Shown here: in pieces, positions 1 through 10,094 of the stretch
Layout of the letters: each line of letters starts with the position of its first letter
Numbering within the stretch: position 1 is the first letter of the stretch
DNA from: Cephaloticoccus sp.
Lineage (GTDB): Bacteria; Verrucomicrobiota; Verrucomicrobiia; Opitutales; Opitutaceae
Assembly: GCA_030833445.1 (NCBI GenBank)
Contig: JAURHD010000007.1
Span: 99,891 to 163,890 of the forward strand
Direction of reading: 5' to 3'
DNA: 64,000 nt
Program-made: the position numbers and the translations under genes
The notes under the pieces: model-generated
Database searches by the model: none
Seen by the model: only the letters and a program-made list of their open reading frames with translations
What the model was told of the DNA's origin: nothing

Positions 1-698
1 CGTTCGCCATCTGCCTCCGCAGACACCAAGGCACTGAGCAAGTCGTCGCGTGGCTCCTGCCGCCGTTCGGCCACCAGCCGTTCGAACAAAGTAATGACTT
101 CACGCAACGCAGCGTGGGCGTTCTCCGCATGGTGTTTCAGATTCGGTCCACCCGCAGTGCTGAAGTGCATGATACCCTCGATGAGCTCGCGGAACCGATC
201 ACGCTCCGCCAGCGGAATACCGAGCATCTCGCAAATAACCGTGGCCGGCAGGGGCTGGCAGAAGCGCTTGATGATGTCGCAAGGCTCGCCGGGTCGGAGA
301 TCCGTCAGCAGTTGATCAACCAATTGTTCGATGCGCGGACGCAACTGGTTTATCATGCGCGGAGTGAACGCGAGGTTGACGAGCTTGCGCAGTCGCAGGT
401 GGTCGGGCTCATCGGTGAGCTGGATCCACTTGGAAATGTGATCAAGCAGCGGCTGCACCTTCGCCTTCAGGTCCGGCGGCAAAGCCTGCACATACATGTC
501 GCTGCGATTCGAAGAGAAGCGCTCGTCTTTCAAGCCGGTAAAACAGAGGTCGTGGCGCGTCACCAACCAGAGCTTCATTGGAGCACACCAATGCACCGGA
601 TCCTCCGATCGCATCCGGGCAAAGAGCGGATACGGATTTTGCAGGCGTTCCTCCCAGAACGCGCGGTAGTCGGGTTCCTCGGTCAGTAATGTCGCCAT
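1..698 (-). CDS. Cytochrome P450, N-terminal part (cut by window edge)
   Basis: The frame opens at an ATG (complement of 696-698) and stays open to base 1, giving about 232 residues. They read as the N-terminal half of a bacterial soluble P450: an early segment with DYRAFWEERLQNPYPLFARM, then the conserved helix-C stretch DEPDHLRLRKLVNLAFTPR, followed by a typical helix D-G region. The heme-binding cysteine loop and the helix-I threonine would lie outside the window, so catalytic competence cannot be judged. P450s are heme monooxygenases that need separate electron-donor proteins; none is visible here. The substrate is unknown. The gene starts 9 bp after the stop of the lyxose isomerase-like gene on the same strand, so it is probably the distal gene of a purF-led transcript. 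The family call is firm. Confidence 0.9.
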   Translation of the reverse strand, partial: MATLLTEEPDYRAFWEERLQNPYPLFARMRSEDPVHWCAPMKLWLVTRHDLCFTGLKDERFSSNRSDMYVQALPPDLKAKVQPLLDHISKWIQLTDEPDHLRLRKLVNLAFTPRMINQLRPRIEQLVDQLLTDLRPGEPCDIIKRFCQPLPATVICEMLGIPLAERDRFRELIEGIMHFSTAGGPNLKHHAENAHAALREVITLFERLVAERRQEPRDDLLSALVSAEADGE

Positions 699-707
699 GG
701 AAACGCC

Positions 708-1403
708 TCAGGCCTTCGGATATTCGTGCACGAGGTAATGTTTACGGGGCTCGTCCTCGTCGAAGGTGATGAACCGCTCGCAGGGCTCGAGCCAGCAGTT
801 GTCCTCAAAATCATCACAGACCCGGCTGACTTCGCCGCTAACGGTGTAACGCTGATTGCCGATCTTTATCCCGGTGCCCTCTTCACCCCAGAACTGGTGG
901 ATCGTGCGTGGCGGGATACAGAGGCTCTCGCCGGGTGTAAGCCGCAGAATCTGGCCTGACTTGATGGCAGTGGTCACCCCGTTGACCTGCATCTTGAAGT
1001 CCTCGGGCGATTCCTGACCGTCGGCCGTTGCCTTGCAGAGCCGCACCATGATGTTGCCGCCGCCGCGGTTGATGATGTCCTCCATTTTGTGCCGGTGATA
1101 GTGGCGCGGTGGCTTCTGGTTCTCCGGATCAAGGATCAGCTTCTCCGCGTAATCCTTGCCGGACGGATAGGACTTCGCGCCATTGCGCAGAGTAAAAAGC
1201 ACGCGGCCGATCACAGGAAAGTTGCCCTGGCCGAAATCGGTCACGTCCCACCCGAGCAGGCATTGGCGGATCTCGTCGCACTCGGCGCCTTTCGATTTCC
1301 AGTCGTCCACCGTCCAATGGCCAAACGGGGGCAGTTGCATGCCAACGGTCGCAAAGACCTCCTTGGCGGTTTCAATGACGCGGTTAACGGTGGAGCGTTT
1401 CAT
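708..1403 (-). CDS. D-lyxose/D-mannose isomerase family cupin
   Basis: This 231-residue protein matches the D-lyxose ketol-isomerase family (the YdaE type), which interconverts D-lyxose and D-xylulose, and often D-mannose and D-fructose, using a divalent metal in a cupin barrel. Visible features are the family N-terminus MKRSTVNRVIETAKEVF, a PPFGHW segment near residues 25-30, and the metal-site cluster HYHRHKMED at 101-109 followed by INRGGG. A further candidate ligand is H169 in the IPPRTIHQFWGEEG segment. Length is normal for the family. It starts 4 bp after the BNR hydrolase stop, so the two are probably co-translated and act on sugars released from the same material. The exact sugar is inferred from the family. 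Confidence 0.85.
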   Translation of the reverse strand: MKRSTVNRVIETAKEVFATVGMQLPPFGHWTVDDWKSKGAECDEIRQCLLGWDVTDFGQGNFPVIGRVLFTLRNGAKSYPSGKDYAEKLILDPENQKPPRHYHRHKMEDIINRGGGNIMVRLCKATADGQESPEDFKMQVNGVTTAIKSGQILRLTPGESLCIPPRTIHQFWGEEGTGIKIGNQRYTVSGEVSRVCDDFEDNCWLEPCERFITFDEDEPRKHYLVHEYPKA

Positions 1404-1407
1404 GAGG

Positions 1408-2799
1408 TCAGGGATTGGGTAAAGCCGGGGTCATGGCATCAATCACTGCGGCGGGAATTTCATCGAGAATGATATATTCTTTCTTGAGCCCGTATTGCAC
1501 AAAATGCCGGTCGGCGGTGCTAAGGTATTGCGGCATGGATATGCCAGTGCAGGTCGAGGCGCGGAACCCGTCGGGTGATTCCTGATCGGATGCCTCACAG
1601 AGGATGCGCGGCTCACCGAACAAGAGGCCAGCATTCCGCTGTTCCCCGGGAATTTCACGACCAATCGCGAACCACTGTGGACTGCGCGTGCGAACGCCCC
1701 CATCCCAAACGTGCTCCGCACCGTTGTGTGTGCCGTCGTTGTTCGTGAAGAGGAGGATGAACCGTCCATCGGGCATCTTGGCCAGCGGACACATCGTATG
1801 CGGATGATCTATAAAGGCACCGTCGGGTTTGTAGCGCAGACGATCGACGGTTGTCCAAGTCTGACCACCATCATTCGACACGGAGAAACCGGGCGAGCCC
1901 AGATAGGTGCGCATCACACAGACCCAACGGCCATCCCCCAATGCGACAACAGTGGGCTCCTGCGCGTTGGCCGAGAGTTCGTTTGGTCGCCCGCCAAAAG
2001 CCGCGGCCAGCCGCACCACGGCGGGATTGTCCACGTGCTTTACCAAATCGGCGCGCATTCCATGCGTGCCTGGAGGTAGAATCGAGAAGCGCAACTTCGC
2101 CGGATCGCGTTCGGTTAGCAGGTTCTCGCACTCGATCAGCGAAGATTCAGTCCAGCAGAGCTGCCAGAAACGGCGGGTCGCGCCGTTGCGCATATGTTGC
2201 GAAAAAGGCAGGACCACCCGACCGCCGGGCATAAGCTGCGGCGGGTGATTGAGGTGAGCGTGAAAACGATCGGGGAAAATGAGTATATCGCGATCGAACA
2301 TCGGCAGCCGGTAAATTTCCGACCATGTGAGGCCGTCGTCATCAGAAAACAGAAAGCCAAATCGACCGGCATCCACCGCCACATCGTTGCGCGACAGTTT
2401 GGCGCCGTGCTGCTGACCCTCATGCAAGAATAGATAAATACGCCCCGTATCCGGCACGACAAACGGACAACCATAGGAACGACGAAGTTCTGCGGTGGAA
2501 GCGACTATCTTGCGCGGTTCGCTCCAGGTGCGGCCCAAATCTCGGCTGGTGGTGAAAACAATCTTTTCATCGAGAGCACCTTCGGAGGAACCTTGACTCC
2601 AAGTCGTCAGCCAAGTGCCGTCGTGCAGGAACACAGTGCAGCTCGACTCGTTTTTTCGGATCGATGCTAGCTCAGGCGGCAGGTCGAGGCCCTGCATCGG
2701 TGGATGACGGTAGATATCGGCATAGGCGAAGGGCCGCGATTTCAAACCAATCATCTGATTGGCCGTTGCCGATTTGGGGTTGGATGCGGCAAGCGACAT
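1408..2799 (-). CDS. BNR/Asp-box sialidase-like hydrolase
   Basis: A 463-residue six-bladed-propeller protein of the sialidase/BNR superfamily. Three Asp-box motifs (SxDxGxTW) are visible at about residues 85-92, 152-159 and 308-315. An early RKNESSC segment and several arginines could form an active site, but I cannot assign the three-arginine sialidase triad with certainty, so substrate and even hydrolytic mechanism are open. No signal peptide is seen, suggesting a cytoplasmic enzyme that handles imported glycans. The start at 2799 has no good Shine-Dalgarno sequence, so translation may start further in. It sits between purM (31 bp upstream) and the lyxose isomerase-like gene (4 bp downstream). 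A second member of the family lies at 44781-46043. Confidence 0.8.
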   Translation of the reverse strand: MSLAASNPKSATANQMIGLKSRPFAYADIYRHPPMQGLDLPPELASIRKNESSCTVFLHDGTWLTTWSQGSSEGALDEKIVFTTSRDLGRTWSEPRKIVASTAELRRSYGCPFVVPDTGRIYLFLHEGQQHGAKLSRNDVAVDAGRFGFLFSDDDGLTWSEIYRLPMFDRDILIFPDRFHAHLNHPPQLMPGGRVVLPFSQHMRNGATRRFWQLCWTESSLIECENLLTERDPAKLRFSILPPGTHGMRADLVKHVDNPAVVRLAAAFGGRPNELSANAQEPTVVALGDGRWVCVMRTYLGSPGFSVSNDGGQTWTTVDRLRYKPDGAFIDHPHTMCPLAKMPDGRFILLFTNNDGTHNGAEHVWDGGVRTRSPQWFAIGREIPGEQRNAGLLFGEPRILCEASDQESPDGFRASTCTGISMPQYLSTADRHFVQYGLKKEYIILDEIPAAVIDAMTPALPNP

Positions 2800-2830
2800 A
2801 TTTAAGGAGCCGGCAGGAGGCGGTGGTTGT

Positions 2831-3937
2831 TCAACGCACCTGCAGTGTGTCGCCTTCGAAGGTCAGATTGAGCGAGGGCACGTTGACGGCCTTGCGGTCG
2901 CCTTCCTTTTTTACCTTGCCAGCGACCCAGGCGTCGTAGCCCGACTCGGTCGCGGCGGCGAGCACAGCGGCCTCATCTTGCGGAGAAACATAGGCGGCAA
3001 AGCCGATGCCCATATTAAAGGTCGCATACATTTCGCGTTCGGTGATCGGACCGGCCTCTTGCAGGAACTTGAATACCGCGAGTGGTTCGCGCGGGTTGGT
3101 GATTTCGTAAACGAAGTTCTCCTCGAGACGCATCAGTTTGCGCCAGCCATGACCGGTGACGTGCGAAACATAATTCAGTTTCAAGCCGCGCTTTTGGCAC
3201 TCGGCGACGAACTTCACGTAGATGACCGACGGCGCGAGCAATGCTTCGCCATAGGTGCGTGAATCGCCGTGACCCACCGGAGTCGCATAACCGTCGGGCA
3301 GCTTGTCGGCAATCAGGCGGCACAGTGAAAGTCCGTTGGTCTGCACGCCGGAACTGGCGAGAAAGATAATCGAATCACCGTCGGATACATCACCGGTAAT
3401 GCGCAGTGACTTCGGTGCGATGCGGCCGACCGCCGAACCTGCGAGCACGATGGCATCGGGATTAACAATGCCCTTGAGCGTTGGCGTCTCGCCCCCACCC
3501 CAAACGGCGCCGGCCTGTCGGCAGCCCTCGGCCCAGCCGTCGACCAAGGCCTGCATGCGCTTGGCATCACTGAACCAATTGGAATCACCCACCGCCGCGT
3601 GCATCGCGACTGAGGTCGGCAAGGCGCCGCAGGTCACGAGGTCGTTGACGATGGTCGCCACGGTATCGATCGCGACTTCACGATAAAATGTTTTGCCCGA
3701 TTGCGCGTAGACCGCATCGGCCACGAGGTTCTTGGTGCCTAATCCCTCCTCGACATGCCCGAGGTAGTGATCGGCGGCCTCCATGAGGTAGCAGCTTTCG
3801 CCACGCGTATTCGCCGGCTCGGCATAACCGTGGGCCGCGAGCAGCGGTGCGGTAGTCTTGGCCGCCTGCTGGCAGGCCCGTTTGAAAGCGTCGAGCTGGT
3901 CGTAACTGACGCCGGAGGATTCGTAACTCAACGCCAT
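2831..3937 (-). CDS. purM: Phosphoribosylformylglycinamidine cyclo-ligase (AIR synthase)
   Basis: A 368-residue PurM-family protein that closes the imidazole ring of FGAM with ATP to give AIR, the fifth step of purine synthesis. Family landmarks are the EEGLGTKNLV segment, which stands in for the usual GxGTK motif, the DLVTCGALP segment in the middle, the GGGETPTLKG loop and the SSGVQTNGLSLCR signature. The C-terminal half carries VTGHGWRKLMR and FNMGIGF, both conserved in AIR synthases. The sequence is more divergent than the E. coli type. The start codon lies 3 bp after the purF stop, indicating translational coupling. Cytoplasmic dimer in known homologues. Confidence 0.92.
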   Translation of the reverse strand: MALSYESSGVSYDQLDAFKRACQQAAKTTAPLLAAHGYAEPANTRGESCYLMEAADHYLGHVEEGLGTKNLVADAVYAQSGKTFYREVAIDTVATIVNDLVTCGALPTSVAMHAAVGDSNWFSDAKRMQALVDGWAEGCRQAGAVWGGGETPTLKGIVNPDAIVLAGSAVGRIAPKSLRITGDVSDGDSIIFLASSGVQTNGLSLCRLIADKLPDGYATPVGHGDSRTYGEALLAPSVIYVKFVAECQKRGLKLNYVSHVTGHGWRKLMRLEENFVYEITNPREPLAVFKFLQEAGPITEREMYATFNMGIGFAAYVSPQDEAAVLAAATESGYDAWVAGKVKKEGDRKAVNVPSLNLTFEGDTLQVR

Positions 3938-3940
3938 GGT

Positions 3941-5854
3941 CTAATAACTCCGTCCTTCGTTTTTCTCGTAGTAATTGATGTAGGCCTGATTCACCACGCG
4001 GTAGCCACCAGCGGTTGGATATTTGCCAGTGAAATACCAGTCGCCGGTATGGTTCGGGACTGCAGCGTGAAGGTTCTCGATCTTTTGGTAGATGATCTCG
4101 ATCTCACCTTTCCAGCCATTCTTCGGGGGCGAAACGCGCTCGACTATTTTGGCGGAGATTACCTCGGGCGTGAACGGCTCGTAGATCTTGCGCACGTGGT
4201 TGACCGTGGCCTTCGCCTTGTCGGTGACTTCCGTGCGACACAGTTGGTAAACCTCCGTCAATAAATCCGCCTTGCCGCGCTCCTTGAGCAACTCGACCGC
4301 GGCTTCGAAGGCGATGAACTTGCCGAGCTCAGACATGTCGATGCCGTAGCAATCGGGATAACGGATCTGTGGCGCGGTCGAAACGATCACGATTTTGCGC
4401 GGATGCAGTCGGCTGAGGATGCGGAGAATGGATTTGCGCAACGTGGTGCCGCGCACGATCGAGTCGTCAACGCAGACGAGCGCATCACCAGGATGGATCG
4501 AACCATAGGTGATGTCGTAAACATGGCTCGCGAGTTGATTGCGCAGGTTTTCCTGGCCGATGAAGGTGCGCAGCTTGATGTCCTTGCTGACCACTTTTTC
4601 ACTGCGCGGCCAGTTGTTGAGAATCAGGTCGTCGAGCATCGCCTCGGTCAGTTTGCCGGTGTTGCTGGCCTCGAGGATCGCGGATTTCACTTCACTGCGC
4701 CGATGTTCACGCAAGGCGGACATCAGCCCGTAATACGCGACCTCGGCCGTGTTGGGGATAAAGCCAAACACACTCTTACCCCAATCGTGGTCGATGGATT
4801 TGATCACCTGATCGGCCAGCTTGGCCCCGAGGGCTTTGCGCTCGCGATAGATATCGATGTCGTTGCCGCGGGAAAAATAGATACGTTCGAAGGTGCATTC
4901 GGTGCGCGGCAACGGCGGGGTGAACGGGGTCTTGGTGATGGCGCCGTGATTTTTGACCACGATCACATGTCCGGGCGGAACTTCGCTGACTTGCTCGGGT
5001 TCGAGATCGAACACGGTCATCAACGGGGCACGCTCCGAGGCGAAGGCTATCACCTCATCGCTCTGGTAATAGAAGCAGGGCCGGATGCCGGACGGATCAC
5101 GGGCCACAAAGGCGTCGCCGTTGCCCGTGAGGCCACAGAGCGAGTAACCGCCATCCCATTTGCGCGAGGCATTGGTGAACACCCGGGTAAGGTCGAGCTC
5201 CTGGCTGATGCGTTGGGAAATTACGTCACCGGGCAGACCATCGGCCCGCAGCGAGCGGTAGAGGTTCTCGTGTTCCTCATCGAGGTAGAACCCAATTTTT
5301 TCCAGCACAGCCTGCGTGTCGGTAGCAAAGATCGGATGCTGACCCATTTGGGTCAGGGACGCATTCAACTCCGTCGTGTTGGTGAGGTTGAAATTGCCGC
5401 AAAGCGCCAGATTGCGGGTCGGCCAGGGACTGCGCCGGAAAAACGGATGACACGACGACATGCTGTAACCGCCGCTCGTCCCATAGCGCAGGTGTCCCAT
5501 CAGGAGCTGCCCGCCAAAATCAAAGCCCTTGTGGACGGTTTCCGGAAACTCCGGATGGATGGTCCCGGCATCGACCTTCTCATTGTATTGGGCCAGCAGG
5601 GTCTTGAAAATCTTGTCGAGCGGGTTGGTCTTTACGCTGCGCTCGCGAAACATAAACGCCTCACCAGCAGGCACATCAAGTTTCACGCAGGCCACGCCCG
5701 CGCCATCTTGGCCGCGGTTGTGCTGCTTCTCCATCAGGAGGAAGAGCTTGGTGAATCCCCACAGTGGTGTGCCGTATTTCTCCTGATAGTAGGAGAGCGG
5801 CTTCAAGAGCCGGACCAAGGCGACACCACATTCGTGAGTGATCTTGTCGCTCAT
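3941..5854 (-). CDS. purF: Amidophosphoribosyltransferase
   Basis: Catalyses the first committed step of purine synthesis, transferring glutamine-derived ammonia to PRPP. The N-terminal class II glutaminase domain begins MSDKITHECGVAL; by family knowledge the propeptide would be cut to expose Cys9 as nucleophile. The C-terminal phosphoribosyltransferase domain contains the PRPP loop VCVDDSIVRGTTLRKS and the YPDCYGIDMSELGKF segment. At 637 residues it is well over 100 residues longer than the common 470-510 residue enzymes, with extra sequence both between the domains and at the C-terminus, as in the long PurF form of some phyla. It diverges from purL and leads the purF-purM-BNR-isomerase-P450 gene string. 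Confidence 0.93.
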   Translation of the reverse strand: MSDKITHECGVALVRLLKPLSYYQEKYGTPLWGFTKLFLLMEKQHNRGQDGAGVACVKLDVPAGEAFMFRERSVKTNPLDKIFKTLLAQYNEKVDAGTIHPEFPETVHKGFDFGGQLLMGHLRYGTSGGYSMSSCHPFFRRSPWPTRNLALCGNFNLTNTTELNASLTQMGQHPIFATDTQAVLEKIGFYLDEEHENLYRSLRADGLPGDVISQRISQELDLTRVFTNASRKWDGGYSLCGLTGNGDAFVARDPSGIRPCFYYQSDEVIAFASERAPLMTVFDLEPEQVSEVPPGHVIVVKNHGAITKTPFTPPLPRTECTFERIYFSRGNDIDIYRERKALGAKLADQVIKSIDHDWGKSVFGFIPNTAEVAYYGLMSALREHRRSEVKSAILEASNTGKLTEAMLDDLILNNWPRSEKVVSKDIKLRTFIGQENLRNQLASHVYDITYGSIHPGDALVCVDDSIVRGTTLRKSILRILSRLHPRKIVIVSTAPQIRYPDCYGIDMSELGKFIAFEAAVELLKERGKADLLTEVYQLCRTEVTDKAKATVNHVRKIYEPFTPEVISAKIVERVSPPKNGWKGEIEIIYQKIENLHAAVPNHTGDWYFTGKYPTAGGYRVVNQAYINYYEKNEGRSY

Positions 5855-5884
5855 AGGGGCGCGCTCGCGTGCTCCGTGGCTTTC

Positions 5885-6076
5885 CTAGCGGATAAGCGTC
5901 GTTGATGAGATCGGTTCGGATGGTTCCAGGTCCTCACGGGCGATAAAGCCGCTTATTGCGTTCAGGTCCCGCAAATCGTCAACGGCTTTCTCCATTTTGT
6001 CGTTAAAAGCTGGGTCTAAACACTCAGTCACCTTGACCGCCGCGATGATGTTTGGAAAACCTAGCCCCTCGACCAT
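5885..6076 (-). CDS. Possible small protein upstream of purF
   Basis: A 63-codon reading frame begins with an ATG whose bases overlap the purL ATG on the opposite strand (6074-6076 versus 6075-6077) and ends 30 bp before the purF start. The product starts [16 protein letters not shown] and continues with an acidic helix-like segment containing [13 protein letters not shown]. An AGGA sequence lies 5 bases before the start, a better ribosome site than the one in front of purL. The composition reads like a soluble protein and not a random antisense frame, but I recognise no family. PurS is an unlikely identity because PurL here is the large type that does not need PurS. If the gene is not real, this stretch is simply the divergent purF/purL promoter region. 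Confidence 0.35.
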   Translation of the reverse strand: MVEGLGFPNIIAAVKVTECLDPAFNDKMEKAVDDLRDLNAISGFIAREDLEPSEPISSTTLIR

Positions 6077-9000
6077 GCTGATCCTACGCGGCTCTCCGGC
6101 CCTTTCCACTTTTCGCCTCAACAAACTTGCCCAAGATCTGGTCGCGGCCGGCGTGCCAGTTCGGTCCCTCAGCGCGGAATTCGTCCATATCTGCGAGCTG
6201 ACAAGCGAGTTAGCCGAGCCCCAACGCGAAGTGCTGGGTAAACTGCTCACCTACGGCCCAAGTCGGGCCGCCCAAGCGGTTTCCGGCCTGCTCCAAGTGG
6301 TGGCCCCGCGCCCCGGCACCATCTCCCCTTGGTCTTCCAAGGCCACGGACATCGCCCACATCTGTGGTTTGACCGGGGTAAAGCGAATTGAGCGGGTCAC
6401 CGCGTTTACCATTGAATTTGATAATGCCGGCTTGGAACCACCACTGCATGTGGTGCCGTCCGACAAACTCGCCAAGTTGCGCAGTCTCCTGCACGACCGG
6501 ATGACCCAAGTCGTCTATACGGATCTCGATGCCTGCGCCGCCTTGTTTCGCCACGAACAACCACGCGCCCACACCACGGTGCCGGTGTTGGCGGAAGGTC
6601 GCGCCGCCTTGGTCACGGCAAATAGCGCGCTCGGACTCGCCTTGGCGGAGGACGAAATCGATTATCTGGTGGCCGCGTTCACCAAACTCAAACGCGACCC
6701 GAATGACATCGAATTGATGATGTTTGCGCAGGCCAACTCCGAGCACTGCCGTCACAAGATTTTCAACGCCACCTGGGATATCGACGGCCTGAAGCAGGAC
6801 CACTCGCTGTTCCAGATGATCCGCAACACGCACGAACTGCACCGCGAGGGCATTCTGTCGGCCTATAAAGACAACTCCGCTGTCATCGTGGGTTCACGCG
6901 GTGGTCGCTTCTTTGTGGACCCGGCCACCAAGATTTACGCCGCACACAGCGAGGACATTCATCTGTTGTGCAAGGTCGAGACCCACAACCATCCCACCGC
7001 CATCTCACCGTTTCCCGGTGCTGCAACCGGTTCAGGCGGCGAGATTCGCGATGAAGGTGCCACCGGACGGGGGGCGCGCCCCAAGGCCGGGCTCGTCGGC
7101 TTCACCGTTTCCAATTTGCGCATTCCCGGTGCGGAACAGCCTTGGGAAAAGAACCACGGCAAACCCGGCCGCATCGTTTCCGCGCTTGATATCATGATTG
7201 AGGGTCCGCTCGGTGGCGCGGCGTTCAATAACGAGTTCGGTCGCCCTGCCATCAACGGTTACTTCCGCACGTTCGAGTTGGAAGTCCCCGCCACGGGCAA
7301 GGACACCCACGCGAAGGAAATCCGCGGCTATCACAAGCCGATCATGCTCGCCGGCGGCCTCGGCAATATCCGGGCCGATCACGTGCAAAAAGGGGATATC
7401 AACCCTGGCGACAAACTCGTCGTGCTCGGTGGACCCTGCATGCTTATCGGTCTCGGAGGTGGCGCCGCCAGCTCTATGGCCAGCGGCGCCGGCAGTGAGG
7501 ATCTCGATTTCGCCTCGGTGCAGCGCGACAACGCTGAAATGGAACGCCGTTGCCAGGAAGTCATCGATCGGTGCTGGGCCATGGGCGACCACAACCCGAT
7601 CTCCTTCATCCACGACGTCGGGGCTGGGGGCGTGTCGAACGCTCTGCCGGAACTCGTCAATGACGGTGGCCGGGGCGGCAAATTTGATCTGCGCAAATTG
7701 CCCAATGACGAACACGGCATGTCGCCGCTCGAGATCTGGTGCAACGAATCCCAGGAACGCTACGTCCTCGCGATTCCCGCCGACCGGGTCGATACATTCA
7801 CTCAACTCTGCTCGCGCGAACGTGCCCCGTTTGCGATCGTCGGTGAAGCCACCGCAGCCAAGCAACTCATCGTCGAGGATCCGCATTTTAAGAACACCCC
7901 GATCGATCTCCCCTTGGATGTTTTGCTCGGCAAACCGCCGCGCATGCACCGCAGTGAGTTGTCGCGCAAGCGGCCGCAAAAGGAACTCGATCTGCGCGGA
8001 CTCAATCTGCGCGAGGCCTGTAAACGCGTGCTCTCCCACCCGACTGTCGCCGATAAAACGTTTCTTGTTTCGATCGGTGACCGCTCGGTTGGCGGTCTGA
8101 TCGTGCGCGACCAAATGGTCGGACCTTGGCAAGTGCCTGTAGCCGATTGCGGCGTAACCGCGGCATCGTTCGACGTGTTTTCCGGCGAGGCGATGGCCAT
8201 GGGTGAACGCACTCCCGTTGCGGTAAACAACGCCGCCGCCTCGGCCCGGCTCGCTGTCGGCGAAGCGCTCACCAATCTCGCCGCCGCCCAGATTGGTGAT
8301 CTCGGCAAGGTCAACCTCTCCGCCAATTGGATGGCCGCGCCAGCCGTGCCGGGCGATGCGGCGGATCTTTACGCCGCGGTCAAGGCTGTCGGGATGGAAC
8401 TCTGCCCCGCTCTCGGCATTACGATTCCCGTGGGCAAGGACTCCATGAGTATGAGCACCGTGTGGTCCGAGCGCGGCAGCGAAAAGCGCGTCACCGCCCC
8501 GGTATCGCTCATCGTGTCGGCATTCGCCGCCGTCACTGACGTGCGCAAGAGCCTGACCCCTCAGCTCGTGACGGAACCGGACACCGAATTGCTCCTGATC
8601 GATCTCGGTCGCGGAAAACACCGTATGGGCGGATCGATTCTCGCCCAAGTCGTATCCCAAATGGGCGAAGCCACACCGGACGTGGACAATCCGGTGGATC
8701 TTAAAAATTTCTGGAAAGCCATCCAGCAACTCGGACGTGAGAAAAAGCTACTCGCCTACCACGACCGGTCCGACGGCGGCCTGCTTGCCACGGTCGCCGA
8801 GATGGCTTTCGCCGGTCATACGGGTGTAGATTTGGAAATCCCCCACCTGCACGATCCGTTCGCCGCGTTGTTCAACGAGGAACTCGGTGCCGTGATTCAA
8901 GTGCGGGCGTCCGATTTTGATGACGTTTACATGGTGCTGCGACACCACGGCCTGAAGGCCTGCGTTTCCCGTCTCGGCACGCTGAATCAAACCCACACAT

Positions 9001-9998
9001 TCCGGGTGACCCGTAATCGTGAAACCCTGATTGAGGAAAACCTTTTTGATCTGCGCGGTTACTGGTCGGATGTCACCCGCCGCATCCAAGCGCTGCGCGA
9101 CAACCCCGAGTGCGCGGAGCAGGAGTTCAAACTCAAACTCGATCCACGGAATCCGGGTATTACACCGAAACTGACGTTTGTGACCAAGCCATCCGCAGTG
9201 AGCAGTCAGCCATCTGCGGACCGACCCAAGCTCGCCATCCTGCGCGAGCAAGGCGTCAACGGACAGATCGAAATGGCCGCCGCCTTCGACCGGGCGGGTT
9301 TCACTGCAGTGGATGTGCATATGTCGGATATCTTGGATGGCCGGGTTTCATTGAATGACTTTCGCGGCTTGGCCGCCTGCGGTGGTTTCAGTTACGGCGA
9401 TGTTTTGGGAGCAGGTGAAGGCTGGGCCAAGAGCATCCTCTTCCACGAAAAAGCCCGCGCTGAATTCGCCGCGTTCTTTGCCCGGGAGGATACGTTCACA
9501 CTCGGCGTCTGTAACGGCTGCCAGATGTTGAGTAACCTGCATTCGATTATCCCGGGCTCGGATCATTGGCCGCGTTTTGTGCAGAATAAATCCGAGCGCT
9601 ACGAATCACGCTTTGTATCTCTCAAGATTGAGGCCAGTCCAAGTATCCTCCTCAAGGGCATGGCCGGATCGGTCATTCCCTGTGTCGTGGCTCATGGCGA
9701 AGGCTATACGGAATTCGCCACGTCCGCAGCCGCTACAACCTGCAGCGAATCCGGACTCGTGAGCGCACGATTCGTGGACAACCACCACGCGCCCACGGAG
9801 CTCTATCCCCTGAACTCGAACGGTTCACCGCATGGCATTACGGGACTCACCACGTCTGACGGTCGGGTGACCATCATGATGCCGCATCCGGAACGCGTGC
9901 ATCGCACGTCGAGCATGAGCTGGGCACCTGCAGATTGGACGACGGATGACTCTCCGTGGATGAAATTGTTCTACAACGCCCGCGAGTGGGTCGGCTAA
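6075..9998 (+). CDS. purL: Phosphoribosylformylglycinamidine synthase, large fused type
   Basis: Converts FGAR to FGAM using ATP and glutamine. The ATG at 6075 is chosen because the protein then begins [18 protein letters not shown], matching the known N-terminus of the gamma-proteobacterial enzyme; an in-frame start further upstream (5997) would add 26 unconserved residues. The 1307-residue length fits the large type: an N-terminal PurS-like domain, two AIR-synthase-like repeats (with [31 protein letters not shown] and [12 protein letters not shown]), and a C-terminal class I glutaminase with GVCNGCQML (nucleophile Cys1146) and a PHPER triad segment. Because the glutaminase is fused, no separate purQ or purS is required. 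It is transcribed away from purF-purM. Confidence 0.96.
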   Translation: MLILRGSPALSTFRLNKLAQDLVAAGVPVRSLSAEFVHICELTSELAEPQREVLGKLLTYGPSRAAQAVSGLLQVVAPRPGTISPWSSKATDIAHICGLTGVKRIERVTAFTIEFDNAGLEPPLHVVPSDKLAKLRSLLHDRMTQVVYTDLDACAALFRHEQPRAHTTVPVLAEGRAALVTANSALGLALAEDEIDYLVAAFTKLKRDPNDIELMMFAQANSEHCRHKIFNATWDIDGLKQDHSLFQMIRNTHELHREGILSAYKDNSAVIVGSRGGRFFVDPATKIYAAHSEDIHLLCKVETHNHPTAISPFPGAATGSGGEIRDEGATGRGARPKAGLVGFTVSNLRIPGAEQPWEKNHGKPGRIVSALDIMIEGPLGGAAFNNEFGRPAINGYFRTFELEVPATGKDTHAKEIRGYHKPIMLAGGLGNIRADHVQKGDINPGDKLVVLGGPCMLIGLGGGAASSMASGAGSEDLDFASVQRDNAEMERRCQEVIDRCWAMGDHNPISFIHDVGAGGVSNALPELVNDGGRGGKFDLRKLPNDEHGMSPLEIWCNESQERYVLAIPADRVDTFTQLCSRERAPFAIVGEATAAKQLIVEDPHFKNTPIDLPLDVLLGKPPRMHRSELSRKRPQKELDLRGLNLREACKRVLSHPTVADKTFLVSIGDRSVGGLIVRDQMVGPWQVPVADCGVTAASFDVFSGEAMAMGERTPVAVNNAAASARLAVGEALTNLAAAQIGDLGKVNLSANWMAAPAVPGDAADLYAAVKAVGMELCPALGITIPVGKDSMSMSTVWSERGSEKRVTAPVSLIVSAFAAVTDVRKSLTPQLVTEPDTELLLIDLGRGKHRMGGSILAQVVSQMGEATPDVDNPVDLKNFWKAIQQLGREKKLLAYHDRSDGGLLATVAEMAFAGHTGVDLEIPHLHDPFAALFNEELGAVIQVRASDFDDVYMVLRHHGLKACVSRLGTLNQTHTFRVTRNRETLIEENLFDLRGYWSDVTRRIQALRDNPECAEQEFKLKLDPRNPGITPKLTFVTKPSAVSSQPSADRPKLAILREQGVNGQIEMAAAFDRAGFTAVDVHMSDILDGRVSLNDFRGLAACGGFSYGDVLGAGEGWAKSILFHEKARAEFAAFFAREDTFTLGVCNGCQMLSNLHSIIPGSDHWPRFVQNKSERYESRFVSLKIEASPSILLKGMAGSVIPCVVAHGEGYTEFATSAAATTCSESGLVSARFVDNHHAPTELYPLNSNGSPHGITGLTTSDGRVTIMMPHPERVHRTSSMSWAPADWTTDDSPWMKLFYNAREWVG

Positions 9999-10094
9999 CC
10001 ATCTACTAACCATGGATGCAGATCCCGCGGCCCAGCTTCGATTTTTGGAAGTTCAGCACCGCGACTTTGGGGAAACGTAGAGATCGATACGGGG

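Noticed and set aside
4403..5905. 500-codon open frame on the plus strand
   Set aside because: It is antisense to purF, and its product has no recognisable domain. GC-rich codon use keeps the opposite frame open.
7032..8729. 565-codon open frame on the minus strand
   Set aside because: It is antisense to purL, whose motifs are unmistakable, and the product is His/Arg/Gly-rich without a family.
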